DNA of 64,000 nucleotides, taken from positions 2,501-66,500 of the forward strand of contig JAWRVZ010000468.1 in NCBI GenBank assembly GCA_037043235.1, read 5' to 3'. The translations under genes were made by a program, and so were the position numbers. The notes beneath the pieces are model-generated. The model worked only from the letters and a program-made list of their open reading frames with translations, was not told where the DNA came from and made no database searches. Origin of the DNA: Rhodeus uyekii (lineage: Eukaryota; Chordata; Actinopteri; Cypriniformes; Acheilognathidae). Shown here piece after piece: positions 10,201-52,149 of this stretch. Each line of letters begins with the position of its first letter. The stretch's first letter is position 1.

Positions 10201-12159
10201 AGGCAGGACATTTTATTTTTGGTATTAAAAATAGGAACAAATTACAAACAAATGGATAAATGTAAATAAAATACATTCTTTAGGTAAAAGTAGCCTAGGT
10301 TTATTTAACCTTTATTTATTTATTTAACCAGAAGTAAGAAATGCTGCAGGAATTGAATAAACAAATGTAAAAATAAAAAACTGTATTAAATCTAAATCGA
10401 TTCATGTTAAATCTACACAAGTGATTCATTTAAAAGCAGTGTATTTATTTATTTTTCATTGAAATGAATGAAATAGATGGCAGCAGTTTATGAGGTGCTG
10501 TCCCTTTAAGAATGACAGAGTTTTCATTTTACTTTACTATTTAATTTACTAACCCTTTAAAATAGTTTTTCGAATGACCTGAGAGATGAACGTCCTCTGC
10601 ATTTAAAGTGCACTTGTGATGCCTCCCTAAAATGCTTCCCTGGGTTTTGGACCAGAGCTGAAGTTCTCCTCTTGTGTGTCAGGCTCCAGGTCTCCTGCCT
10701 CCGGCTCCGGGACGGCAGGGCCGCAGCAGGGCGGCGGGGGGGACGGGGAGCGCTGGGGCACCGGGGGGCCGGTGATGGAGGATCTGAACGAGCAGATCAT
10801 CTGCGCTCTGGCCAGACTACAGGAAGACATGCAGAGCGTGTTGGAGAGGCTGCACACGCTGGAAGCTCTGACAGCCGTGCAGGTCACACACCAACACCTT
10901 CATCAACACACATCACACACTCAACCTTCAACCTCTAACCTTCTTCACTTATCATGTGCCGCTTCTCAGGCTCGATCCTTAGCGCTGCCGCCAGACTACC
11001 TGCCACCATCAGGAAATAAAACCAAGAAGGTAGAGTCACTGCAATAACCTGATTGATCAGATGTTTCTCAAGACTAAAGAGGAGATCATGGTTTCAATGT
11101 GTAAATGTTGTTTTGTAGAGCGGGTCAGTTACTGATCATGTTTTTGCGTGAGTAAGCCGAAGCGCTGACGCTCTTGAGGTTTGCTCTCCACAGAAGCCGT
11201 CCTGGTGGCCGTTCGATGTTTCTCCTGGAACGGTGGCTTTCGCCGTCTGCTGGCCGTTTGTGGTGCAGTGGCTCATCCGTGTGTATCTGCAGCGCAGGAG
11301 AAGGTGAGCGCCGCGACACTCCAACACCAGTTTTTTTGTTTTTCAATATGTACATTTTTAGATGTACGGTAATCCCTCGTCACTTCGCGGTTCAAGTTTC
11401 GTGGCCTATATTTTCAAAAATATGAATCGAAAAATAAAAATACCGCCATATCGGCAGCCGTATTGCGGAAAAGCAGCGTTGCTTCGTGACTCGAGAGAAA
11501 TGGTTTCCCAGGATGCCAGACAAAGAGAGACTCTCTCAGAGGCTTTGTACACGCCCACGGCACTCAGACAAGACACGTGATTGGTTCCCGGCGCGAGATC
11601 GACCAATGAGAGCATGAGTGGAGTGGGAGCCTCTTCGTCTCTCTCAGAAGCAAATGTTGATGATCCGTTGATGATCCATCGCTGATATCTGACGATGAGG
11701 CGCTTCCCGAACTGATTTAAAGGCCTCATTATACCAGTGCAGTAACACCATCATCATCATCATCACATTCATCGAACCGCACAGGTCTGTCATTGTCGTC
11801 ATTACTGGAGTCTCAAGATACTACTGTCATTGATGAGTGTAGAGCGCCATAATACGTATCGTATGAGAGAGAGAGAAAATGTATAATATTAAGGTTTTAT
11901 AATTAAATAGATTTAAATACAGTATAAATATACATATTTTAAACATTCTGGTACCTACACACACACATATATGGAAATTCCTAAGGGGGCCGATCCTACT
12001 TCGCAGATTTTCACCTATCGCGGGGGGTTCCGGTCCTCATTAACCACGATCAACGAGGGATCACCGTATTTATCATCAATGATTTAAGCCAAGAATTGTC
12101 CACGTTGATTTGATGGTGACGTTAACATCGGCTCATGTTGTTGCAGAAGAATCCACTGA
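1272..12159 (+). CDS. acbd5: Acyl-CoA binding domain-containing protein 5 (12 coding exons, 501 aa)
   Basis: Exons: 1267-1356 (ATG at 1272), 2016-2136, 4790-4862, 4941-5058, 7280-7312, 7515-7715, 8116-8435, 9082-9253, 10683-10882, 10970-11029, 11194-11303, and 12147 to the TGA at 12157-12159. All phases join. Residues about 10-98 form the ACB domain (FYSYYKQATQG, WDPVGKAKWDAWN), which binds very-long-chain acyl-CoA. An acidic stretch follows. An FFAT-like motif, SDSDSEVFCDSVDQF near residues 300-314, is the segment that in the mammalian protein binds VAPB to tether peroxisomes to the ER. A coiled coil spans about 408-441. A C-terminal membrane anchor (SWWPFDVSPG onward) ends in an Arg-rich tail, as in the peroxisomal tail-anchored family. 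The 33-bp exon at 7280 uses a GC donor. The donor at 8275 (gtgagg) is probably not used, because the frame continues into the conserved FFAT segment. Family recognition is secure; the start could also be the second in-frame ATG at 1290. Confidence 0.93.
2340..2417 (+). repeat. Flank of the dispersed element that seeded the minisatellite
   Basis: The sequence from about 2365 (GTCTCTATGAAGCCCCTCC, then AAAGCACAATGTGCTCTGATTGG) is nearly the same as 44220-44275 in a pcolce2 intron. Both continue into the GATTGGT...CTGGACC motif. Bases 2137-2340 and 3031-4789 hold AT-rich intron; a MITE-like fragment near 3110-3180 and a degenerate triplicated segment (AATTTGGAGCACA) at 4007-4390 are the only structure seen there. 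Confidence 0.6.
2418..3030 (+). repeat. 31-bp minisatellite with a CCAAT box in every unit (about 19 copies)
   Basis: About 19 tandem units of 31 bp lie in the acbd5 intron between 2137 and 4789. Each contains TGATTGGTCG, whose reverse complement CGACCAATCA matches the NF-Y consensus. Units vary at the GGACCGG/GGACCGA/GGACAGG position and as TCGTCT versus TTCGCC. The early units alternate between two types. Units near 2640-2880 repeat in blocks of four (GA, GA, GG, GG), which points to higher-order duplication of about 124 bp. The last units, near 2990, are degenerate. Confidence 0.9.
4007..4400 (+). repeat. Degenerate tandem triplication in an acbd5 intron
   Basis: Three copies of about 140-150 bp begin with AATTTGGAGCACAGCTTCA or close variants at about 4006, 4149 and 4297. 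Each continues through TTTTTGCCTTTT and a TAGTTGGTAAAATG segment. The copies differ by small indels, so the duplication is not recent. No coding potential is seen. Confidence 0.6.
5951..7157 (+). repeat. 108/112-bp tandem array (11 units) inside an interspersed element
   Basis: Units begin TGATCTAATAAATTCAGC at 5951, 6059, 6171, 6283, 6395, 6503, 6611, 6723, 6831, 6943, 7055 and a partial one at 7152. Spacings are 108 or 112 bp, the 4-bp difference being presence of TTTA; the last is 97 bp. The array sits inside a repeat whose left part is near 5820-5950 (ATCATGTGACACTGAAGACT) and whose right end is 7152-7190 (AATGAAGTCTTGCTGGGCAT). That is an order I know from a common cyprinid interspersed repeat. 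Unit identity is very high, so amplification is young. It lies in the acbd5 intron 5059-7279. Confidence 0.9.
8590..8735 (+). mobile_element. tRNA-derived SINE, copy 1
   Basis: The head contains a B-box-like GGTTCGATTC (8641-8650) preceded by CTTGCAACGCCAAGGTCATG, and a tail ending in TGAATGCAATGAGTCTGATAAATGCAG. The same arrangement recurs at 18870-18990 (-) and 45495-45640 (+). The A box is eroded (CTCAAACAGTAGAGAG). It is not a functional tRNA gene because the cloverleaf cannot be closed. Confidence 0.7.
9412..10465 (+). repeat. Tandem duplication of about 525 bp in an acbd5 intron
   Basis: The segment beginning CGAGTTTTAGTCGACTAA near 9417 recurs near 9948. Both copies run through TTGGTCTAGTATTAATAAAT, AATAGGAACAAA and AAATCGATTCAT to TTTAAAAGCAGTGTATT (about 9900 and 10431). 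Small indels differ, including an extra TTTATTTATTTAACC near 10310. No open reading frame is supported in it. It fills most of the intron 9254-10682. Confidence 0.75.
11367..12066. mobile_element. pogo/Tigger-like MITE (700 bp)
   Basis: Left end CGGTAATCCCTCGTCACTTC and right end (reverse complement CGGTGATCCCTCGTTGATCG) form terminal inverted repeats, flanked by a TA duplication (11365-11366 and 12067-12068). The right end also shows the CACCTATCGCGGGGG segment typical of pogo/Tigger ends. No transposase reading frame is visible, so it is a non-autonomous or decayed copy. It occupies most of the last acbd5 intron (11304-12146). Confidence 0.8.
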
Positions 12160-12476
12160 TAGGATGAAGTTGATCCGGAGGAGAGCCGTGTTGGGTGTTT
12201 AGGAGGAGGAGGGCGTTTCTCTGCCCGTCCCGTGATCTCTAACTCCTGCTTTTGCACTATGATGATGATGACGACGACTCTTCAGAACTAGCGAACAGAA
12301 AGACTGAGTGAATGTACAGCATCGCAGCTTATCACACGATTTGTTTTTTTTAACCTAGCAAAATTACAAAGTGAGAGATCCCTGATTTGTGTCGTTAAAA
12401 GTAGAATTAGGATCTTCCGTAGTAGTTCTGATAATCCAGTTATGCACTGCTCGTACTGACAACCACAAATGTGTGG

Positions 12477-12482
12477 AATAAA
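12477..12482 (+). terminator. acbd5: Probable acbd5 polyadenylation signal
   Basis: AATAAA lies 318 bases after the stop codon and is the first such hexamer on the + strand there. It would give a 3' UTR of about 340 bases. Confidence 0.55.
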
Positions 12483-12766
12483 TCAGGACCCGCGCGATTG
12501 TTAGCCGGGATTAAGAGTAGCGTTTTTAATATACATGGTAATAACTAGACTTGGCGATTGCTCAAGTGATATGTGGTGCTTATCAAAGCCATAAGAAAAC
12601 ACATCATGTGCATTTCAGTGAGTCTTTGCTTTGTAAATTTAACAATATAGAGATTTATGTTGTTGATCTGCTCAATATCCCATCATGATTCCCGAAAAAT
12701 CTGGAAATTTTACCCGTCAGATGTACATTAAAGCAAGTGTTTATTTTGGATAATAACAAGCACACC

Positions 12767-13127
12767 TTAAAGGGATAGTTCACACAAAAATCCTATTGTT
12801 GCGCAACACCAGAATGAACCTTGTTACCCCAACTGATATGCGAGATGATTATATGTGAATAAATTGCATAAATAACATCTGTTCACCATATAAAGTGATC
12901 AAGTCTCTTCAGAAAATTTGGACTAAACCTCTCAATTCATATGGATTAGTTTTACAATCCCTTAATGAACTTTTTGAAGCCTCCAAGTGTCAGTTGTGTG
13001 TCTGTTAATGGATGGATGGATATCTCTCAGATTTATTAAAAATATCTTCATTTATTCACCCTCATTTCGTTCCAAAACTGTACAAGTGATGACAGGATGT
13101 TAATGTTTGTGTGAACTAAACCTTTAA
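12767..13127. mobile_element. MITE with TTAAAGGG...TTCAC termini
   Basis: The left end TTAAAGGGATAGTTCACACA and right end (reverse complement TTAAAGGTTTAGTTCACACA) are inverted repeats. The interior has the recurrent GTTCACCATATAAAGTGATC and ATGGATTAGTTTTACAATC blocks. The family, abundant in teleosts, recurs in this window at about 39003-40560, 51520-52000, 61225-61560 and 63690-63940. It lies in the spacer between the acbd5 and mastl 3' ends (12483-14308). The rest of that spacer holds AT-rich DNA and a CA microsatellite. Confidence 0.7.
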
Positions 13128-14046
13128 GAAATTTTAACGAAGCCTAGCATTTGTTTGCAGTGACCTTCAGACGTGTGTTAGTGTGCAAACACTTTTTGGG
13201 ACGCGTTTCTCAACGCGGTTGTGTCGTTACTGACGTTTATTCATGGCTGGATGAGTGTGTGCGTGTGTGTGCGTGTGAGAAATCCTGTCAACATTTGCGG
13301 GTTGAGATTGAAAACTGTCCAGTTGAAATATGAAGCACTTTGAATGACTGAGGATGGTTTAAAATTAACACGAGCTGAAATCTAATTAATATTTACATAG
13401 GCTGCTTTTATAACGGAGAAGTGCGAGCGTTTTGTTTCACTGTAGTTTGTGTAAATTAGTCAATGTTAACAATTTCATTAATTGTATATTAGAGATGTGC
13501 AAAAATGTATACATGAAAAATTATATTTTAATTGTACTATACTGTAATGTAGCATTTGCATATTCATGTCTGAACTACTCTGAATCATCTGTAGAGCAGG
13601 AGGTTCTTGATTTCACTAAACATTATAACCGCATAAATATGATCCGCATGTTTCACTGTCACAATACATGTCATTCAAGATGCTAAGACTCGAGCATTAT
13701 TAAAAGCTTTTGAAAAACTGATCATGTTCCCTGTTTCTTACACTATATTTAATGCTATATACGTCTGAAAGTATGAATAGATGTTGTATTATATAATCTT
13801 TACTTGAGAAGCACCAAACCTGGTAAGATGGTCCTAAATTCTTCATAAAACTTGACAGAAATCAGTGAGTTTAACAGAATCTCATGATTTCAATATAGAA
13901 ATTTATTTATATAGTCATTTTATTCAAAGTCATACATAAGTTATTGAATGTATGGCCACACTATAAGTTAACTTTTCACCAAATTATGTTTTTAACTCTT
14001 CTGTATGGTACAAAACTTAGTAAACTTTCTGGTACTTGCTACATGA

Positions 14047-14074
<28 letters not shown>
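14047..14074. repeat. (CA)n microsatellite
   Basis: About 14 uninterrupted CA units lie between the acbd5 and mastl 3' ends. Confidence 0.9.
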
Positions 14075-14077
<3 letters not shown>

Positions 14078-14308
14078 CATACTTCTACTTTTGCATTTGA
14101 AACAAATAGGAGAGAATTTAATCTAGTGGAAACATTTGGTACTTATTTTTTTCCCTCTTCTGCTCAAGAATTAGGAGGGTTGAGTCTACTTTTAGGTGTG
14201 TGTATATATCGAAGTGTGAAAAACATGCAAAAAAAATAAATCAGGAAGAGTATAGATATATATCCTCAGAAATAATGCTCATTTAAAAATACAACAGTTG
14301 CATTATAT

Positions 14309-14314
14309 TTTATT
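14309..14314 (-). terminator. mastl: Possible mastl polyadenylation signal
   Basis: TTTATT on the + strand is AATAAA on the - strand, 500 bases beyond the mastl stop codon. It is a candidate only, as other AT-rich hexamer variants occur nearby. Confidence 0.35.
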
Positions 14315-14813
14315 TAGTTTGAAACACTTCCAGAATCCTCTTAAAAACAGGCAAGTGACTGTTATAATAAAGAAATATTTTAAGGTATTGTGTACATATT
14401 AAACAATTACAAATGAACAAAAGTGTTTTTGAAGCAGCAACCATGTTCAGAATCAAACTTGCTGAACAAAAGTTAAAACATTTAGCGTGTTAAAATTAAA
14501 GTCAGACAAGTATAGTTCATGAAAGCATGAATTAAAACAGCAGTCTATAATGTAAAATGTGCACCAATGAGCCAGAACAATTAGTAGTGTTGCAAAATAT
14601 ATTATTTTTTTCCCCCCCAAACAAAAACAAATGTAGATTTTACACCAAAAGCTTTTGCAGCATTTACGCGCTCACTGCATTTCAGAAAACTTCAAATCAT
14701 TCAGCATACGCACATAAGAACATAAAAACATCTGACATAAGGAAGGAGGACAAACGAGAGAGAGCATGATGAAATCTGCATCCATTAGAGCTTCTAAAAC
14801 ACTCTGTGTGTGT

Positions 14814-31205
<16,392 letters not shown>

Positions 31206-31360
31206 CTCAAACACGGGTCTAAACAACGGCTCTTCGGTGCGCCGCGCTCATCTGATCTCTTCTCTCCGCTCTCACTGACAGCCGCCGCCCGTTTGTTTTG
31301 AGATTTGAAATGTGCCGCAGAAACACGGGGTCCTGAGACGCGCCGCTTCAGCCGCCTGAA
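31206..31360 (-). promoter_or_regulatory. mastl: mastl 5' UTR and CpG-rich promoter
   Basis: GC-rich, CpG-dense sequence lies directly upstream of the mastl ATG and extends into its first exon (31077-31205). No TATA box or clear CCAAT box is apparent. The exact transcription start cannot be read from sequence. The following 31.4-33.5 kb holds AT-rich spacer with AGTATACTT-type repeat fragments near 32230-32880 and no gene. Confidence 0.5.
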
Positions 31361-33519
31361 AGTGCTACAACAACACACTGTCAACTGCAAAAACAGAATG
31401 ATCATCTTTAATCACGATTAAGTAAGAGCTGATATTGATCGTATAAAAAATAACATTTTATTTCATCCTTACAGCAGTAAAATGTTTTTCAATTTCCGCA
31501 GAACGAGTCAGGTATTGAGTTGGACTCCTGTGTTGGTTCTTCAGGCAGCGGAAGACCCGAAGAGGAGAAGCGCCCTCTGCTGGAAACACCTGATCAGCAT
31601 CGGGCAACAAACACAATGCTTCATGTACAATGTTGCCAGATCGGGCTCATTTTGGGCACGTCCGACCGGGAAAAAGCATTGGACTGGTAGATAAAATTTG
31701 GGCTGGTCTTTGATGCAACTGGCGGGTTTTTATTTTTTGACTAGAAATTTTGTTTTATTATTTTTTTTTACATTAAAACGAACGTTACAATAAAGTATAA
31801 TATGTAATGTTGACATTTTAATTATGGTTCAGTTTAGCCAATAAGGTTCAGGAGAGAAGTAAATAAAGAGTAATAATTCAGGAATATAATTAAGGAATAA
31901 TATTTCAGGAGCTAAATAAGGTCCCCCCACATCAGTGTTATATAATAACTAATAACTAATGTTTAGCTTGAGTATAAAAGTATGTTTGTAAGAAGTTGGT
32001 TTGACCCTTTCGGTGGGGCAGCTGTTGAGTTCTCAGGAGTATTTAATGACTTTCTCATGTTAATTTCCTGTGTCTGATCTCTCCTGCTGAGGTTTCTTCA
32101 AGTGTCTTTATTACATCAGGTCACACTTTTTGTGCTAAACACAAGCAAAAGCAATAATACGGAAACATAACGCATTCTCTGTTTCGACAAGAAGTAGTTA
32201 TCAGACCATATTGAGCTGTGAAATTCTGTACTAAGTATGTTTTAGTTGTAATTAAATTGGGGTAAAGCATAACTTTTATGTTTATTTACTGTACTTTTAT
32301 GTGCTAAACTGGAACGACTTCCAGTATACTTAGTATAACTTAAGTGCATGCCTGTGTAGGAACTATTTACATGCTTGATTAGTGATATTAAAGTGCACTT
32401 TATTTGTAATTAATTATGAGTGATCTTCAAAAACTTTTTTTAAAATATAAAATTATTATTTCTGAAAGTAATGTATGTCCAAGTAATTAAGTCAATTTCA
32501 AGCATGAAGAAGTAAACTTAAAAATTACTTAAAATATCCTACAACTTTTTTACAAGTATACTGTCAATGCGTTTTTACAATGATGATTTTCAGCACAGTT
32601 AAATATATATATACCTAGAATATGTTTAAGTGCAAATAAATACACTTAAAAAAAATAAACAGAACGTTTACTTTAAGTATATTTTTCTAAAATATATTTT
32701 TAGAAAATATATTAAAGTACAATTAGTTTAAAGTGTGTTAAAGTTGCATTGTCAAAACAGCTAAAATACAAAAGACAGCACAATTTTTTTGTTAGTATAT
32801 TTGCAATTTAATATTGAAAAAGGGAATGTATTTCAAATACAATAAAGTGTACTTATTTTTCACTAAGCAATGGCTGTCAGTCTTTTGGCATTTCTGTTGT
32901 ATTAAATGATTTGTAACTCAAACTAATGCCGATTCTCTGCAACCCTGCATTCATTGATTTGATTCCCTGGTGAAAAAAACAACACGTCCAAAAAATGTAA
33001 ACAGTATTTCCTCCTAGGTCTATCAAGCCACACAAATTCGGCTCAGACCTCTTCTGACTCGGGTTGCTATATCTTTTCTAACTGATCTTACTTATAGTTT
33101 GCCAAGAAATGCAGATTAAAACTCAATATTACTCAATAATATTATTTAATCTTCATAACAGAAAATTATCTGAGCTGCACATTAGTAGGTAAATTGACCC
33201 AAAATAAAACTCAAATTGATCGATCTCATTTTTCATGTTGAATACATTTTGAAGACTCTCTCAGCCTCCCTTTACCTCTTCTGATGGATCGTAGCTGTAT
33301 ACATATTTATTTTAGACTAAAAATAAATATGTAAAAAAACTAAAGTAAATCAAGTATACTTGATTTTCCACTTTCCACTCCATCTCACGCACAGTTGTGT
33401 ACGCACAGCTATTACTGGATAGACCAGTCCAACACATTCACAGTAGAATTGCTTATTAGTCGTGTCAGCATTATTCTGTTATAAGTTCACCTAGCATATG
33501 TGTTGTTGTACACACACCG

Positions 33520-34560
33520 TCAGTGCGAACGCAAAAATTGGGCTGCACGCGGATGTCCGTGGACCTTCACAAAAATTTGAAGCTGCGTTGATATTAATTT
33601 GGTTGGGATCTTCAGCTGTTTGCCCAAGTCCACCTCCAGGCGGTGGTGGATGAGGTCAGCTTTTACTCTCGGTTGTGGATGGAACTTGATAATCCTAGGT
33701 TTGTTGTGGCCCTTGATGATATTGATGGCTGAGGCAATGCTCTGAGTAACTGCTTTAAGCACCTGGTCATGTCGCCAGCGATAGCACCCATCTCCAAGGG
33801 CTTTTGGACAGATGTTCAAATGTTCTAGGGATTCCTTTCCTGAACAACAGGGACAAGATTGGACAAGATGGTGTCTTGTTTTTGCCCCAGAAGTGGAGGT
33901 TTGCTGGACTTAGTAGGAGATTGCAGACAGTTTGAACTAAGGACTTAATACAATGGAAGTCTGGTTTCCAGATGTCAGCCCATGAGATCTTGCGTTGATA
34001 AATATTTTTCCACCAAGTCCAAGCTTCTAGATGACCCATCCCCACCATCCTGCTAGCTGTTATTTCCTCCATAATGTTTACACTTGTCAAATCTAGTTAC
34101 AGGGAAATAACCAAAGCCTGCACGCCCTGTTGCTATAGGCCTCACTAGTGCCTTTTGCCTCAGCTGTGACTCAGTCACCTCCGGTGATTTTTCTGCGCTC
34201 CATTTCCTGCCTGTCCGCACCTGTATACCTGTGGATCCCTGGACTCTCTGAACTGCCATATTTCCAGTGTTCTTTACACCATAAAATCTTCTAGGCTCTG
34301 CTGATTGGGAGTTGCAGGATGTTACTAAAGCCGTACAAAGCAGCACTGCTCAGATTACAAGTTAAACCAAGCCATCTTCACAAGTAGCTGGCGATCTTCC
34401 TCTTTAGGGCCCTTCGTACACTAGCAGGGGTGACAAGATCTAGGAATTTGTTAAAATGCTGGTAAATCCAGGCCTTAAACTTCCCAGGAAAATCTGATTT
34501 GCCCACCATGCTAAGCCATTTTCTTGCAAAAATAGTATCAACAGATTTGTACAACTTACT
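33520..34560 (-). pseudogene. Broken C-terminal part of an R2/NeSL-like LINE polyprotein
   Basis: Read on the reverse strand in shifting frames, the region encodes pieces in the expected order. First comes a thumb-like segment (KFKAWIYQHF, near 34450), then RQKALVRPIATGRAGFGYFP (near 34100). Next are WADIWKPDF and SPANLHFWGK, then a CCHC-like knuckle (CPCC...HLNIC, near 33810-33860) followed by YRWRHDQVLKAV. This order is that of RLE-bearing LINEs of the R2/NeSL type as I recall them. Frameshifts and stops separate the pieces, so it is dead. No 5' end or tail was found. Confidence 0.65.
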
Positions 34561-34623
34561 TTTTATTAAATGACAGATTTAAGTCCAAAAGACTTTTTCT
34601 ATACTTTACCTTTATCAATGGGA

Positions 34624-34628
<5 letters not shown>

Positions 34629-34656
<28 letters not shown>
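34629..34656. repeat. (GT)n microsatellite
   Basis: About 14 GT units in the mastl-pcolce2 spacer. Confidence 0.9.
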
Positions 34657-34658
<2 letters not shown>

Positions 34659-35072
34659 ATCTGCTTTTAGGCAGTTTTTTTTGGTGCATGTTTCACATTT
34701 GCTTTTGTATACTTAAAGTACAATGTCTAAGAAAAGTAAATCTCCAGATATCTATTCATAAATATTTATTTCAATAAATTATGTCTTGTATTTACATATA
34801 TAAACTACTATTGTGATACACATTTATTATTAGCACTGTTATTAGTTTGTTATTAATGTTGTATAGGTTACTATGGGTTATTAGCACCATTATCTAAAAA
34901 TATCTAAATGGTATATGCAAATATTTTTTGAACTGTTGAATGCGAAATATGAACTATAAAATAATCCCACAAACTAAATTCCTCCAGCATTGGAGTTTTT
35001 CATCCTGTGGATCCAGTTCCGTTCTGGTTTTCAAGAAAGAAAAGAGCAATCATAATCCCATTTGCAATTACA

Positions 35073-35442
35073 ATGACGTTTGGCGTTTGGCGTGTGGTGC
35101 GAGAGGACGAAGGAGACGAGGAGAACAGGATAAACTGCAACGTTCTTTATTAACAAACTCAAAATGAATAAACTTTAAGTAGAAACCAAAAACAGCACAC
35201 TTGTACAAAAACGGGCAGTATTAAACCTATGGAGAACAGGAGCACACCAACAACACGACCCAAACATATTCAAGGACAGACAAGGACAGAGGAACACATG
35301 AGGACTTAAATACACAAGGGATGATGGGGAACAGGTGACAAGACTAACGAGGGAAGTGATTACATGACAGGTGAGGGAAATGACACTGGGAAGCACAGGA
35401 AGGAAACAGAAAGAGTGAAGAAATAAGACATGACTGTGACAG
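35073..35442 (-). mobile_element. LTR-like unit (TGTCACAGTC type)
   Basis: On the reverse strand it starts TGTCACAGTCATGTCTTATT and contains a TATA-like TGTATTTAAGTCC and an AATAAA near its end (AATAAAGAACG). These are in the order expected of an LTR. Related units are at 60190-60388 and 62987-63358. I could not find a target duplication for this copy. Confidence 0.5.
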
Positions 35443-35989
35443 ACATATTATTGGTTATTAGATTTTAAACATTTTGTCAACTGAGGAGAAGGAAGCTAGT
35501 ACATAGACAGTGTTAGAGACTCTTTGAAAGCTTTAAAAGTTTGTGAGTTTTACTGGGTAGTTGGTCTCTTTTTTCATGTAAAGTGTATGTAGAAGGTAAT
35601 AAAAAGATGAATAGTGGAATATTTAAAAAAAATAAATATATAAACTTAAATTTTTACATTTCTTATATTTTAAAAATATTTATAAAACACATAATAACCT
35701 ACTGCACACCTAAATTATGTTCAAAATTTTGATTTTCATTTCAAGTTTTTATAGATGCACTACTAAAAACTACAAATAAAAAGCTAAAAGATGTAAAATG
35801 ACAAAATATATGTTTACTTTTGAAGCCACGAGGCAGTGCTGCAATGATCCCATATTGTACTCATGGATCAAAAGCACTGATTCTATGACAATTCAATTAG
35901 TGGATTTGTTGTAACATCTGAAATGAACTTAAATTAAGTGAACTGAAAGGGGAAAATGAAAAGGGAAAGGGAAAAAGTAAGAAAAATCT

Positions 35990-36115
35990 GAATCTCTCTC
36001 TCTCTCTCTTTCCGCCCTCTTTCTTTCTCTGTCTCTCTTACCCCTGCTCTCTTTTTCTCTCCATCTTTCTCTCTCTCTGTGTCTGACCCCCCTCTCTCTT
36101 ACTCCCCCCAACCTC
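35990..36115. repeat. CT-rich tract just upstream of pcolce2
   Basis: An imperfect TCTCTC/CCCCC pyrimidine run of about 125 bp lies 190 bp before the pcolce2 start codon. It may lie in the proximal promoter. No TATA box is clear. Confidence 0.6.
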
Positions 36116-36301
36116 TTAGATCACAGGTTTGGGTAAAGGCAGCTGTCTCGTGCTGCTCCCTCCTCCCGAGCAGAACAGGCGTTTTATTCATGTGCCCCTG
36201 AAACTCCCCCATGCAACTTCAGAGCAGACGGAGCACAAGCCTGGATGCAGCTGGACGCAGACTCGCGCCGCGTCTGATCTGATCCACTGCCCCTTCTCAC
36301 G

Positions 36302-50734
<14,433 letters not shown>

Positions 50735-51164
50735 GCTCTTATGCACAATCTTTGGTCTTGAAATCCGCACATGGGTGTGGGATGTCTTCATTTTTGTCCT
50801 GCATGTACCAACTTCCTTCATCGCCATCTCCAGAGGAGGCTGAGGACTGTTGAAGCAAGTGGCACACACCTGGTTGGGCTCTCTTGGGTTCTACTTCTCT
50901 TCTTACTGTTTTGATGAGCAAAAGGAAAAGTAGTATGACATGCCAGGTGAAGAAAACGGGACTGTAAAGAGTAAGATTATGGTGTTTTGAACAGCACAGT
51001 TTACAAGTTTTTAATTCAACAGCAAAGTTAGAGGAGCTAAAAGGCAATAAACTAGTAGCTTTTTGCTGTTTTGTAAATCATGCTTGATAATATTGGAATA
51101 TTTTCACAGAAACAGATTCCTAGATGTGAATGTTAAGTTATAAATTATTTGTTTTATGAGGAAA

Positions 51165-51170
51165 AATAAA
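51165..51170 (+). terminator. pcolce2: Probable pcolce2 polyadenylation signal
   Basis: AATAAA lies 431 bases after the stop codon, in AT-rich sequence that follows a plausible 3' UTR. It is a candidate by position only. Confidence 0.5.
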
Positions 51171-51519
51171 GTACATTATCAGTTAAGTCTCATTTATTGT
51201 CTTCATATTTTTAATTAGGATTTATTTAGTGCATTATTTTAAGGACTCAAATTTAGTTGATTTCAATGAAGATTTCAATGTTGAAAGAATTCAGGTAGTC
51301 CACATGGTCATGTCAGGACATATATTTCTAAACTGCCTAGGGCTCAGAGTGTTTACATTTGCAGATAACTATTCTAACGTTTAACTCCTTACTAAGCTAT
51401 TAAAAAGGCCATATTCAACAATGGTGTAGCATTTTATTTTTTCCCCTTATAAAGTTACTCAGTATTTCTTGTGGCAGAAGCAGCTGTGACCATTTTACAT
51501 ACTCTCTCTCTGATTATTA

Positions 51520-52000
51520 TAATTTAAAGGTTAGTTCACCAAAAAATGAAAGTTCTGTCAGAATTTACTTGCCCTTATGTTGTTCCATCTTTGGAACACA
51601 AATGAAGATATTTTGATGAAATCTTAGAGATTTCTGTCTCTCCATTGATAGCCACGCAACATATTTTTACGCTGCAAAGAGTTCATAAAGAGATCATAAA
51701 ACTGATTCATATGAATTGAGTGGCTATTGAGTGGCTTGGTACAAATTTCGGAAGTAACACAATCGCTTTATCATCATCTGATGGACAGATTGAATTTAGG
51801 CTTATTTTCAGCATATAAGAATGAACCTGGGGGGCTGCTGGGGGCCTTGCTGGAGCTCAAATGTGCTGCTTATCAAGAATGAACCTCATTGGTTCTTTGC
51901 AGAAGCTCAAAGAAAATTGAAAGCTTTTCAATACATACTCTGAATGGCTTGTTTACTCATAGATTGAATTACACTTAGTCATAAATAAATGTATCTGTGG
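51520..52000. mobile_element. TTAAAGG-type MITE, partial copy
   Basis: AAAGGTTAGTTCACCAAAAA, GAAGATATTTTGATGAAATC and CCTCATTGGTTCTTTGCAGA occur in the family's order. The right end is missing, cut near the start of the DIRS remains. Confidence 0.6.
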
Positions 52001-52149
52001 GATTGTTGCCTGTAACAAGAAAACATCTCGCCTCAACAGCTAGAAGCTGTCTACAGAGGACACAACAAAGTTGTAAATCCGATTGTCCTTCATTTCAAAA
52101 GTATATTGCAAGTGCTTGGAGTACGGAAATTGGGAATTGGGAAAAAGAT

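Noticed and set aside
31206..31226. Upstream start of mastl giving FRPVFE before MEGPAV
   Set aside because: The codon at 31226 is TTG, not ATG. The ATG at 31205 leads straight into the conserved kinase N-terminus.
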